From positions 1 through 37,241 of the forward strand of contig JAPHRE010000002.1 in assembly GCA_026195905.1 (NCBI GenBank): DNA of 37,241 nucleotides, given 5' to 3'. The DNA comes from Pseudopelagicola sp. (GTDB lineage: Bacteria; Pseudomonadota; Alphaproteobacteria; Rhodobacterales; Rhodobacteraceae). The position numbers were made by a program, and so were the translations under genes. Below are positions 1 through 6,217 of the stretch, one piece after another (position 1 is the stretch's first letter; each line of letters starts with the position of its first letter). The notes below the pieces were generated by a model. That model was not told the DNA's origin. It was given only the letters and a program-made list of their open reading frames with translations, and ran no database searches.

Positions 1-93
1 ATATGCGCCGGTGTGATGTGCGCTATGGCCCTTGCCGCCCATTTGGTCGGGGTGCTGCCCTTTGCATGGGTATGGGAAAACATGGGCGGGTAA
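1..93 (+). CDS. Host gene, 3' end only (probable membrane protein)
   Basis: Frame 1 is open from the window edge to a TAA at 91-93. It encodes 30 residues rich in Ala, Val, Leu and Trp that look like the last transmembrane segment of a membrane protein, ending VWENMGG. The rest of the gene lies outside the window, so no function can be given. The prophage target duplication begins 1 bp after this stop codon, so the insertion leaves the gene intact but separates it from whatever lay downstream. The reading is supported by the open frame and composition only. Confidence 0.5.
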   Translation: MCAGVMCAMALAAHLVGVLPFAWVWENMGG

Positions 94-94
94 A

Positions 95-99
95 GTGTG
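95..99. repeat. Target-site duplication, left copy (GTGTG)
   Basis: GTGTG lies directly outside the left prophage end and is repeated exactly at 36923-36927, directly outside the right end. Mu-family transposition makes 5-bp duplications, so length and position both fit. The local sequence is GTGTGTGTT, so the left end could be read at TG 96, 98 or 100. Only 100 both aligns with the right terminus and gives matching 5-bp flanks. Confidence 0.85.
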
Positions 100-106
100 T
101 GTTAGT

Positions 107-124
107 TGACACATATTATTACAG
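107..124 (+). other. Putative transposase end-binding site L1
   Basis: TGACACATATTATTACAG lies 7 bp inside the left terminus. It shares TGACA at the outer side and CAG at the inner side with the two right-end sites, which carry the same spacing in the opposite orientation. In Mu the transposase also binds a site just inside each terminus. The identification comes from comparing the ends with each other, not from a known consensus. Confidence 0.7.
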
Positions 125-209
125 TGATGACGGAAGACCCATGAAGAAGGCGGAAGAGGGCGGAACGAACAATAAAACAAGGGTTGTGCGGGGTGGGGAG
201 TGAATGGTC

Positions 210-227
210 GCGCGAAGAACGCTGTCA
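210..227 (-). other. Putative transposase site L2 (inverted, degenerate)
   Basis: On the minus strand this reads TGACAGCG followed by a diverged inner half; 13 of 18 positions match the right-end site at 36898-36915. It starts 103 bp inside L1, about the L1-L2 offset known in Mu, where the gap is bent by HU. It is the weakest of the left sites, and its orientation is opposite to L1. Confidence 0.45.
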
Positions 228-282
228 TGCAATGACCGGAAAAACGGGCCGATTTTAGGCTGTGCTCGGGCTCAAGGCGGTA

Positions 283-300
283 CTGCAAAAAGCGATGTCA
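283..300 (-). other. Putative transposase site L3 (inverted)
   Basis: On the minus strand this reads TGACATCGCTTTTTGCAG, matching the outermost right-end site TGACAGCGATTTTTGCAG at 16 of 18 positions. This strong match between opposite ends of the element is the main reason for assigning these sites. It lies 73 bp inside L2. Confidence 0.65.
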
Positions 301-506
301 AAAGAGCGTCAAAGGCCTGTTTAACAAGGGATTTAGCTTTGCGGGTGGGGCTGATTGTGGGTGATTTGGCCTCGCCGAACCTACACGCAGCCGTGTAAGT
401 TTCTATGTTACCGTGTTAGAATGAGAATTTCTTATAGAAAACAGATGATTGAGTGGTTGCCGGCATAGCTATATCGTGAGGCGAACTTACACGCGATTTT
501 CCTCTT
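301..506. other. Gene-free left-end segment with CGTGTAAG-type motif cluster
   Basis: No gene is seen between L3 and the 3' end of the repressor. The segment carries four related 7-8 bp motifs: CTACACG at 381-387, CGTGTAAG at 392-399, CGTGTTAG at 412-419 and CTTACACG at 486-493. The first two form an inverted pair with a 4-nt loop, and the first and last are inverted relative to the middle ones. They could be protein-binding sites (transposase, IHF-like or regulator) or part of a terminator for the leftward repressor transcript. Nothing here decides between these. Confidence 0.4.
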
Positions 507-1214
507 TCAGCTCCACTTATGGCCCGACCAGACCACCTCGCCTATGATGCTTTCAGCTATGGCATTCATGGCAGGGCCAGTGTGATACTCCGGCGGCCAC
601 GTCTTTTGATCCGGATTGTCGCTGCGGACTATGATGGTGTGGCCGGCAACGAGTTCGAGGCGTTTGATGCGGGTGCCATCACTAGGGTCATTGTAGACGT
701 AAATACGACCGTTGCGAATTTCGCGCTTACGCCGGTCGATCATGACAAGGTCGCTGTCATATATGCTCGGCTCCATGCTTTGACCACGTGCATTGATAAG
801 CACAGACTTTCCCGGCTGAATGCCGTTCTGAAGAAGCCACTCCTTTGAGAATGCCAGGTGGTCGATCGGCGGCTCATCGAAATTCACATAGCCGTCACCA
901 GCAGCGGCACAGGCATCGTGACGGGCCACGGTGGCAAACCTGTGGCCATCGACCTCTATCTCTGGGGCATGGGTGATGTCACGCGGCGGGCCGAAGTAGA
1001 GTTCAAGGTCGAGGACTTTGGCCAGCGCACTCAGGTTGTCAAACGAAGGCATGCCATAGCGCGGCCGCTTGATGTTGGAGATCAGCGTGGAATTCCCGAC
1101 AGCCTGCTGGGACGCTTCACCAGCGGTAAGGCCCATATCTTTTAGGCGGGCTTCGATGATTCCCAGTATCTCTTCCTTTTCCATGTTGGCAGAACTGCCA
1201 AGAAAAGCACTCAT
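507..1214 (-). CDS. Prophage repressor, LexA/CI-type (HTH plus S24 peptidase)
   Basis: A 235-residue repressor read leftward, opposite to the early operon. Residues about 15-70 form a helix-turn-helix region. The C-terminal half is an S24/LexA-like self-cleaving domain with GQSME (Ser146 as nucleophile) and RIKRLEL (Lys184 as general base). An Ala105-Gly106 pair in the linker suits autocleavage. The family uses RecA-stimulated cleavage, so SOS induction is likely, unlike the classical Mu c repressor. The start at 1214 is preceded by AGGAAA at 7-8 nt spacing. Longer upstream reading would run through the operators and the Ner-like gene, and the next Met (1184) has no ribosome site. One operator copy lies inside codons 5-10. 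Confidence 0.9.
   Translation of the reverse strand: MSAFLGSSANMEKEEILGIIEARLKDMGLTAGEASQQAVGNSTLISNIKRPRYGMPSFDNLSALAKVLDLELYFGPPRDITHAPEIEVDGHRFATVARHDACAAAGDGYVNFDEPPIDHLAFSKEWLLQNGIQPGKSVLINARGQSMEPSIYDSDLVMIDRRKREIRNGRIYVYNDPSDGTRIKRLELVAGHTIIVRSDNPDQKTWPPEYHTGPAMNAIAESIIGEVVWSGHKWS
1186..1201. promoter_or_regulatory. Operator O1, inside repressor coding region
   Basis: TTGGCAGAACTGCCAA is a perfect 6-bp dyad around a 4-bp centre, of the same form as the two operators upstream of the repressor. It lies within the first codons of the repressor gene, about 50 bp from O2 centre to centre. Repressor or Ner-like binding here could block elongation of the repressor transcript. A half-site TTGGCA also occurs at 1214-1219, over the start codon. 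Confidence 0.7.
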
Positions 1215-1228
1215 TGGCAAGTTTCCTG

Positions 1229-1257
1229 TTGACGGTTGGCATACGTGCCAATAATAG
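1229..1257 (+). promoter_or_regulatory. Early rightward promoter
   Basis: TTGACG (1229-1234), a 17-bp spacer, and TAATAG (1252-1257). The -35 matches the sigma-70 consensus at five of six positions; the -10 is weaker. Expected initiation is near 1264-1265, almost at the ATG of the Ner-like gene at 1266, so the transcript would be leaderless or nearly so. The spacer is occupied by operator O2. Confidence 0.6.
1236..1251. promoter_or_regulatory. Operator O2, fills the early-promoter spacer
   Basis: TTGGCATACGTGCCAA is a perfect dyad that fills bases 2-17 of the 17-bp spacer between the proposed -35 (1229-1234) and -10 (1252-1257) of the rightward early promoter. A protein bound here would shut that promoter directly. 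It is 25 bp centre to centre from O3. Confidence 0.8.
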
Positions 1258-1280
1258 ATATTGGCATGAGTGCCAAACAA
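1251..1280 (-). promoter_or_regulatory. Repressor promoter (leftward)
   Basis: On the minus strand TTGTTT (1280-1275) and TATTAT (1256-1251) stand 18 bp apart. The -10 matches consensus at five of six positions and shares its bases with the -10 of the rightward promoter, so the two promoters overlap face to face and should exclude each other. Initiation near 1244 would leave a leader of about 30 nt before the repressor ATG at 1214. Confidence 0.5.
1261..1276. promoter_or_regulatory. Operator O3, over the Ner-like start codon
   Basis: TTGGCATGAGTGCCAA, of the same dyad form, covers the expected early transcription start and contains the ATG (1266) of the Ner-like gene. It also lies between the -35 and -10 of the proposed leftward repressor promoter, so both promoters could be controlled from it. 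Confidence 0.8.
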
Positions 1281-1538
1281 CATATCGGAAACATATTGTT
1301 TCTCGCCGAGGTCTTCGGTCAGGGGCGCAGCCTCTCTCGCAAGACCGTGAGCCTGTATGCCGCTGGTCGTGGCGGATACTTTGACGACCTGAAGAGCGGC
1401 AAGCTCGGCTCTCGTTTCGGCATTTCCGAAGAGCGGCAGGTCAAGATTTTCCAGTGGTTTTCGGACAACTGGCCGCCCGATCTGGAGTGGCCCGACCATA
1501 TCGATCGCCCTGATCCGATGAAGGAGCATGCAGCATGA
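1266..1538 (+). CDS. Ner/Cro-like small early regulator
   Basis: A 90-residue protein, the first gene of the rightward operon, divergent from the repressor. I do not recognise a named family. The middle segment with SLSRKTVSLYAAG and GISEERQVKIFQWF is compatible with a helical DNA-binding fold, and position and size match Ner of Mu and Cro of lambdoid phages, which is why that role is proposed. The ATG at 1266 sits inside operator O3 and has no Shine-Dalgarno sequence. A leaderless message would explain this. The alternative is a TTG start at 1296, preceded by GGAA at 5 nt spacing, which would shorten the protein by 10 residues. Confidence 0.6.
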   Translation: MSAKQHIGNILFLAEVFGQGRSLSRKTVSLYAAGRGGYFDDLKSGKLGSRFGISEERQVKIFQWFSDNWPPDLEWPDHIDRPDPMKEHAA

Positions 1539-1831
1539 ATATCGGAAAGAGAGTGGAGTTGGCCGAATTCGCCAAGACGATCATCGAAGGTCTTTCCGAC
1601 GCCGAAAAGATCGTCGTGATGCGGGTCATTGGGTTCAGCATCACAAGTGGCGCGAGCGCCAATTCGCTGACGGCCTCCGCAGATGAGATAGGGCGTCACG
1701 CTCATATGCTTGCTCGTGACGAGCTGGCGCAACGCTCCGATGGGACGATAATCAGCCCATATGGGGCGGGCAACGGACCGGTGCGCAATCGCGTTGCGCG
1801 CTGTGCAGTCCCCGAAGGGGAGGTCAGCTGA
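1535..1831 (+). CDS. Hypothetical early protein
   Basis: A 98-residue protein whose ATG overlaps the stop of the preceding Ner-like gene (ATGA-type overlap), so the two are likely translationally coupled. The first half (residues 1-40) is predicted helical and mildly acidic/basic mixed; the C-terminal third is Gly/Arg rich. No cysteine pairs, transmembrane segment or catalytic motif was seen. It sits in the regulatory part of the early operon, where small DNA-binding or host-directed proteins are usual, but no function can be given. Confidence 0.6.
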   Translation: MNIGKRVELAEFAKTIIEGLSDAEKIVVMRVIGFSITSGASANSLTASADEIGRHAHMLARDELAQRSDGTIISPYGAGNGPVRNRVARCAVPEGEVS

Positions 1832-2088
1832 TGCCTGTCGTTCACCGTTCTTCAAATCCGCCACTCGCGGAGATCCCGCCGCGCCCCGCATCTGGGGAGT
1901 TGTTGGGCCGCGGGAAAGGCCCTGGGCCGCGTTTGTCTGTAGCGCGCGCCTGGGGCCACTTTAAGGCGGTGCTGCGCTGGATCGACGATGGCTGGGCCGG
2001 TGACATACTCGGCGGGATTGCTCTCGTCGCGATGTGTCTCCTGCTGTTTGGGTTTCTCCCGGTTTGGGAGGCGCTGCTTTTACCATGA
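1831..2088 (+). CDS. Small membrane protein, one C-terminal transmembrane helix
   Basis: An 85-residue protein. The first half is Pro/Arg/Gly rich and should be cytoplasmic; residues about 58-83 (GGIALVAMCLLLFGFLPVW and flanks) form a clear hydrophobic segment. Its ATG overlaps the previous gene's stop by one base. It is unusual to find a membrane protein this early in the operon. It could be a superinfection-exclusion or host-membrane-acting protein by analogy with other phage early membrane proteins, but that is speculation. Confidence 0.6.
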   Translation: MPVVHRSSNPPLAEIPPRPASGELLGRGKGPGPRLSVARAWGHFKAVLRWIDDGWAGDILGGIALVAMCLLLFGFLPVWEALLLP

Positions 2089-2330
2089 TGCACGCTGCCC
2101 GCATTGCCACCAGTCCGCGCTTGCGCCGCACCCTGAAGGCTCTTCAGGAGGCCGGCGGTGCGGTCAGCTCTCTTGAGTTGACCGTGAAGGCGCAGACGGT
2201 GGCGGTCGGGACTTGCATCTCTGAACTGCGCGCCAATGGCGCGGAAATCACCTGCCGACAGGAGGTTCGAGAGGGCCGCCGTGTCTGGCTCTACACCCTT
2301 GTTAAATCCCCAGAGGGCTATGAAGAATGA
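2085..2330 (+). CDS. Small winged-helix-like DNA-binding protein
   Basis: An 81-residue protein starting at one of two adjacent ATGs (2085 or 2088), overlapping the stop of the membrane protein. The pattern SPRLRRTLKALQEAG-SSLELT-VGTCISELRANGAEI followed by a basic strand region (REGRRVWLYTL) is that of a winged helix-turn-helix: helix, helix, recognition helix, wing. It was recognised by pattern only. It lies directly upstream of the ParB-like gene with a 4-bp overlap. It is a likely transcription regulator or accessory factor. Confidence 0.6.
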   Translation: MMHAARIATSPRLRRTLKALQEAGGAVSSLELTVKAQTVAVGTCISELRANGAEITCRQEVREGRRVWLYTLVKSPEGYEE

Positions 2331-3226
2331 CGACTCCCCAAACTCCCCAAATCCAACAGATTGAAATCGCTCAAATCGAGACCGGCGAGCGTATGCGCCC
2401 GGTCTCTGAGGCCGGTGTCGAGAGCCTCATGGCCTCCATTGGTGAACTCGGCGTGATGAAAGACCCGGTGCAGCTACGCCGCAAGGGGCGCGGCGACAAG
2501 GCGCGCCTGATCCTGATGGCTGGCGGTCACCGGCTAGAGGCCGCAAAGCGGCTTGGCTGGCAGACGATCCCGGCGCTGGTTTGGGTTGACGTCACCAATG
2601 ACTGGGCCGCGTTGATGGAGATCGACGACAATCTCTCCGGCTCTGACCTCAGCACTCTTGAGCTTGCCGTGTTCATGGCGCGGCGCAAGGAGGTCTACGA
2701 GCGGATGTATCCGCAAACGAAGCACGGTGGGGATCGCAAAAGCGAAGCCTATAGAAATCAAAACGACACGATGTCGCTTTGGTCCGGTGATGCAAGCGAC
2801 ACGATGTCGTTTGCATCAAGCGTGGCCGAGAAACGCGATATGAGCAAACGCTCGGTCGAGCGCCTGGTTGCCGCCGGTCAGCACCTTAGCTCGCGTGATG
2901 CGCGTGAGCTGTCACAGGCGAAGACTAGGCCGAGCCTGAAAGACCTGCTCGACCTCGCCAAGGTCGAAGAAGAACACATCCGCGTCGATGTGATTGACCG
3001 CCTGAAGCACGGCACCTCCAAGAGCGTTGCAGCCGCGCTGCGCGATTTCAAATCGTCGGATGAGGGGTCGTCGGGTCCAGTCAACCTGACGGATCAGGCA
3101 TTTCGCAAACTCTTTGAGACTTGGAAACGCACTCCGAAGCCCGCGCAGCGGATGTTTGTGAAGGAGTGCTTTGACGACCTCTATCCGATGCTTGCGACGA
3201 TCAACGCGGACGGGGGTGAGACATGA
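2327..3226 (+). CDS. ParB-like nuclease/partition-domain protein
   Basis: 299 residues. Residues about 8-110 match the ParB/Spo0J/Srx N-terminal fold, with GERMRP, a central GGHRLEAAKRLG box (the ParB box II region) and IDDNLSG. The stretch KHGGDRKSE near residue 133 and a following helix-turn-helix-like part (DMSKRSVERLVAAG) are typical of alphaproteobacterial phage ParB-like proteins. The gene overlaps the transposase start by 4 bp, so the two are probably made together. True plasmid partition is unlikely in an integrating phage with no ParA. A role in transposition-complex assembly, DNA binding near the ends or CTP-dependent DNA sliding is more plausible but unproven. Confidence 0.85.
   Translation: MTTPQTPQIQQIEIAQIETGERMRPVSEAGVESLMASIGELGVMKDPVQLRRKGRGDKARLILMAGGHRLEAAKRLGWQTIPALVWVDVTNDWAALMEIDDNLSGSDLSTLELAVFMARRKEVYERMYPQTKHGGDRKSEAYRNQNDTMSLWSGDASDTMSFASSVAEKRDMSKRSVERLVAAGQHLSSRDARELSQAKTRPSLKDLLDLAKVEEEHIRVDVIDRLKHGTSKSVAAALRDFKSSDEGSSGPVNLTDQAFRKLFETWKRTPKPAQRMFVKECFDDLYPMLATINADGGET
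2764..2809. repeat. Two copies of palindromic 13-mer CGACACGATGTCG inside the ParB-like gene
   Basis: CGACACGATGTCG occurs at 2764-2776 and 2797-2809, 33 bp apart (exactly 11 codons), giving the repeated peptide DTMS. Each copy is a 5-bp dyad around CGA. In-phase spacing could simply reflect a repeated protein motif. The perfect dyad form also allows a protein-binding site, for example for the ParB-like product itself. Confidence 0.5.
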
Positions 3227-5379
3227 CCCCGACACAGCCCGATAAACTCTGGTGGTCTGCCCGCGAAATCGCCGAGGCGTCGTTGCCCGATTGCCCGACA
3301 ACGCAGCAAAACGTGGATGCCATGGCCAAGCGGTTCGCATGGCGTGAGCACCCGACCCATGCCCGCCGCCGTGCGGGCCGTGGTGGGGGCTGGGAATACA
3401 ATTGGGAGCTCCTGCCAATGCGGGCGCGCACTAAGTTGTTGCGCGATGCGACTGTGACCGCTGCCAAGAAAGCCCCCTCCGAAGATGAGCGCAATGCACA
3501 ACATGCCGCCTTCGATGCGCTGCCGGAGAGCGCCAAGGCCAAGGCGCGGGACCGCCTGCGCATACTGCAGGCGGTAGAGGCGCTGGTTCAGCCTGAGAGC
3601 GGCACGACGAAGTTCCAGGCGGTCGAGTTTTTTGCCGCGCGTGAGGGTGTCAGCCCGCGCACGATCTGGGGCTGGTTCTCGATGGTGGATATGATCCCTG
3701 CCTCGGACTGGCTCTTTTACCTCGCGCCTCGCCACCGCAATGCAGCAAGGCCCTGCCGTAAATCGGCCAGTGAAAAGCGGTTTATGGACCTTTTGAAGGC
3801 CGATTATCTGCGTCTTTCCGGGCCGACCTTCACTTCCTCTTACCAGCGCGCCAAGCGGGCCTGTCAGGCTGAGGGTATTGATGTCCTGCCCGAGCGCACC
3901 GCGCGCCGCCATCTACATGCACAGGTGCCACGTGTGACACAGGTCTTTGCCCGTGAGGGCGAGCATGGCCTTGCCAAATGCTTCCCGGCGCAGACCCGTG
4001 ACCGCACATCAATGGCGGCCATGGAAGGTGTCAACGCCGACTGTCACAAGTTTGACGTCTTCGTAAAATGGCCCGGTGAGAAGAAGCCTGGCCGCGCCCA
4101 AATCGTGGCTTTCCAAGACCTCTATTCGAGTAAAATCCTGTCGTGGCGGGTTGATACTGCGCCAAACAAGGTCGCGGTGATGTCCGCGTTCGGAGACATG
4201 ATTGAGGAATACGGCATTCCTCAGCATTGTCTCTTCGACAACGGGCGCGAGTTTGCGAACAAATGGCTCACTGGCGGTGCGCCGACGCGTTTTCGCTTTA
4301 AGGTGCGCGAAGATGATCCGCTTGGGGTGCTTACGCAGCTCGGGATCAAAATCCACTGGGCCACGCCGGGTCATGGCCAGGCAAAGCCGATTGAGCGCGC
4401 TTTCAGGGATTTCGCCGATCATATCGCCAAAGACCCGCGCTTTGACGGTGCATGGACCGGCAATCGCCCTGACGCCAAGCCCGAGGACTATGGTTCTCGC
4501 GCCATCCCGATCGACGAGTTCATCGCGGTGGTAGCTGAGGGGGTTGCAGACCACAATGCCCGCCTTGGACGGCGTTCCGAGGTTGCACTGGGCGGCTCTT
4601 TCGATGAGGCTTTTGCCAAGAGCTACGAGACCGCCGCGATCCGCAAGGCGACCGACGAACAGCGTCGGCTCTGGCTGATGGCGGCGGAGACGCGCCAACT
4701 CCACAAGGGCGATGGCGGCGTGACGCTCTACGGCAACCGATACTGGTCGGCCTGGATGAATGAGTTTGCAGGCCAGAAGGTCACGCTGCGGTTCGATGCG
4801 GAAGACCTTCATGCGGGGCTCTATGTGTATGGTCTCGACGGCGCGTTCCTCGGCATGGCTGCGGCCATCGAGAAGGTTGGCTTCTTCGATGTCACTGGTG
4901 CGCGCGAGCATTCGCGTAAGGTGGCACAGATCAAGAAGGCGGAGCGCCAGGCGCTGGACCTGCACCGCGAACTGCGGGCTAAGGACGTTGCGACGGCGCT
5001 TGATGCGATCGAGACGCCTGAGCCGGTCAAGCCTGAGGCCAAGGTCGTGCAGATTGCGCGCGGCGATCAGCGCCCGGCAGCGTCCCGTGTGCGCCGCCCT
5101 CAGTACCGCGACGAGCAGTCGGCCGAGGAAAAGGCCGAGGTGCTGACCTTCCAGAAAAAGGTTGCCGCCGAGCAGGCGGCGGAAGCCGCCAAACCGGCCG
5201 AAGACACTCCCGAGGACCGCTATATGCGCGCTCTTGACTTGGAGCGCCGCTCGGAGGCCGGGGAGCGCCTTGGCGAGGCCGAGGTGCGCTGGCTGGGCCG
5301 GTATCAACAGACGCCGGAATATCGCGGCCAACGCCGCATGATGGAGAGTTTTGGGAGCGATGCGTTCTCAAAAGAATGA
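3223..5379 (+). CDS. A: Mu-type DDE transposase/integrase (MuA-like)
   Basis: 718 residues, a little longer than MuA (663). The N-terminal part (WWSAREIAEASLPDCPTT) matches the winged-helix end/enhancer-binding domain of Mu transposases. The catalytic RNase H-like core shows Asp273 (NADCHKFDVF), Asp339 (LFDNGREF) and Glu391 (GQAKPIERAF), almost the numbering of MuA D269/D336/E392. The C-terminal 150 residues are Lys/Arg/Glu/Ala rich, as expected for the region that meets the B protein. It acts as a tetramer on the two phage ends, cutting next to CA-3' and joining to target DNA with a 5-bp stagger, which agrees with the duplication seen here. Confidence 0.97.
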   Translation: MTPTQPDKLWWSAREIAEASLPDCPTTQQNVDAMAKRFAWREHPTHARRRAGRGGGWEYNWELLPMRARTKLLRDATVTAAKKAPSEDERNAQHAAFDALPESAKAKARDRLRILQAVEALVQPESGTTKFQAVEFFAAREGVSPRTIWGWFSMVDMIPASDWLFYLAPRHRNAARPCRKSASEKRFMDLLKADYLRLSGPTFTSSYQRAKRACQAEGIDVLPERTARRHLHAQVPRVTQVFAREGEHGLAKCFPAQTRDRTSMAAMEGVNADCHKFDVFVKWPGEKKPGRAQIVAFQDLYSSKILSWRVDTAPNKVAVMSAFGDMIEEYGIPQHCLFDNGREFANKWLTGGAPTRFRFKVREDDPLGVLTQLGIKIHWATPGHGQAKPIERAFRDFADHIAKDPRFDGAWTGNRPDAKPEDYGSRAIPIDEFIAVVAEGVADHNARLGRRSEVALGGSFDEAFAKSYETAAIRKATDEQRRLWLMAAETRQLHKGDGGVTLYGNRYWSAWMNEFAGQKVTLRFDAEDLHAGLYVYGLDGAFLGMAAAIEKVGFFDVTGAREHSRKVAQIKKAERQALDLHRELRAKDVATALDAIETPEPVKPEAKVVQIARGDQRPAASRVRRPQYRDEQSAEEKAEVLTFQKKVAAEQAAEAAKPAEDTPEDRYMRALDLERRSEAGERLGEAEVRWLGRYQQTPEYRGQRRMMESFGSDAFSKE

Positions 5380-5452
5380 CCGCCGCGCGGGGGGCATCCC
5401 GTGCGACGGCCGATCGAGCCGGCCCCGAGGGGCCAAACAAGTGGAGGTGACA

Positions 5453-6202
5453 ATGACAGACCAAATCGAGCCAATCAAGACCATTGCGCCGCTTCGCAAC
5501 GTGCGGGCGATGGTGACACTTCTGGAGCGGCTTCAGAACCGTACCTATGGGTTGCCGGGCATGGCAACCTACTACGGGTTTTCCGGCTACGGGAAATCCA
5601 CCGCCGCGATCTACGCGATCAATCAGTTCGGCGCCTGCTATGTCGAGGTGCGCGAGACCTGGACGACCAAGTTTCTTCTGGAAACGATCCTCCGCGAACT
5701 GGGGGTGGCCCCGAAAGGGCGCCCTTCGATTGCCCGTATGGCAGAGCAGGTCGCCAAGGAGCTTGCGATCCGCGATATCCCCCTCTTGATCGACGAGGCC
5801 GATATCCTTGTTCGCAAGAACATGATCGAGGTGGTGCGCGGTCTGCACGAAGACAGCCAAGCCCCGGTGCTGCTGATTGGTGAAGAGCAGATGCCCCAGA
5901 AGCTCCAGCAATGGGAGCGGGTGCATGGGCGGATGCTCGACTATGTCGCGGCGCAGCCTGCCTGCATGGATGACCTCAATCATCTGGCGCAGATCTACGC
6001 GCCCGAGGTCGATCTCGACGAGGCATTTCGCAAGCGCCTTTTGGTAGAGAGCCATCACTCTCTGCGCCGTCTCGTGGTCAACCTCGCCAAGGTGCAGGAA
6101 CTGGCAATGACGCATGATTTTACGGTGATCAATCTCGACAACTGGCGCGACCGGGCCTTTCAGGCCATCGCTGCACCGGCGCCGCGTCGCAATCTCGCAT
6201 AA
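5453..6202 (+). CDS. B: AAA+ ATPase, target-capture protein (MuB-like)
   Basis: 249 residues from the ATG at 5453, chosen because GGAGG stands 5 nt upstream; an in-frame extension to 5351 would overlap A and lacks a ribosome site. Walker A is GFSGYGKST (residues 42-50) and Walker B is LLIDEAD (111-117). In Mu, B coats target DNA in an ATP-dependent way, delivers it to the transpososome and gives target immunity. The gene follows A after a 73-bp gap that contains a short GC-rich inverted repeat (GGCCCC at 5421, GGGGCC at 5429). Confidence 0.95.
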   Translation: MTDQIEPIKTIAPLRNVRAMVTLLERLQNRTYGLPGMATYYGFSGYGKSTAAIYAINQFGACYVEVRETWTTKFLLETILRELGVAPKGRPSIARMAEQVAKELAIRDIPLLIDEADILVRKNMIEVVRGLHEDSQAPVLLIGEEQMPQKLQQWERVHGRMLDYVAAQPACMDDLNHLAQIYAPEVDLDEAFRKRLLVESHHSLRRLVVNLAKVQELAMTHDFTVINLDNWRDRAFQAIAAPAPRRNLA

Positions 6203-6217
6203 GGGAGAATTGGAGGG

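Noticed and set aside
73-86. TGGGAAAACATGGG, repeated at 37048-37061, as possible att direct repeats
   Set aside because: Both copies are in host DNA outside the termini fixed by the inverted end sites and the GTGTG duplication. Mu-type elements do not use att direct repeats. Probably chance or an old host duplication; both encode WENMG in one frame.
96-99. Alternative left termini at TG 96 or TG 98
   Set aside because: They would give TGT-N8 or TGT-N6 before TGACA, not matching the right end, and their 5-bp flanks do not match the right flank. Position 100 satisfies both tests.
1236-1265. Upstream TTG/GTG starts for the Ner-like gene
   Set aside because: They lie within operator O2 and the promoter -10, upstream of the expected transcription start.
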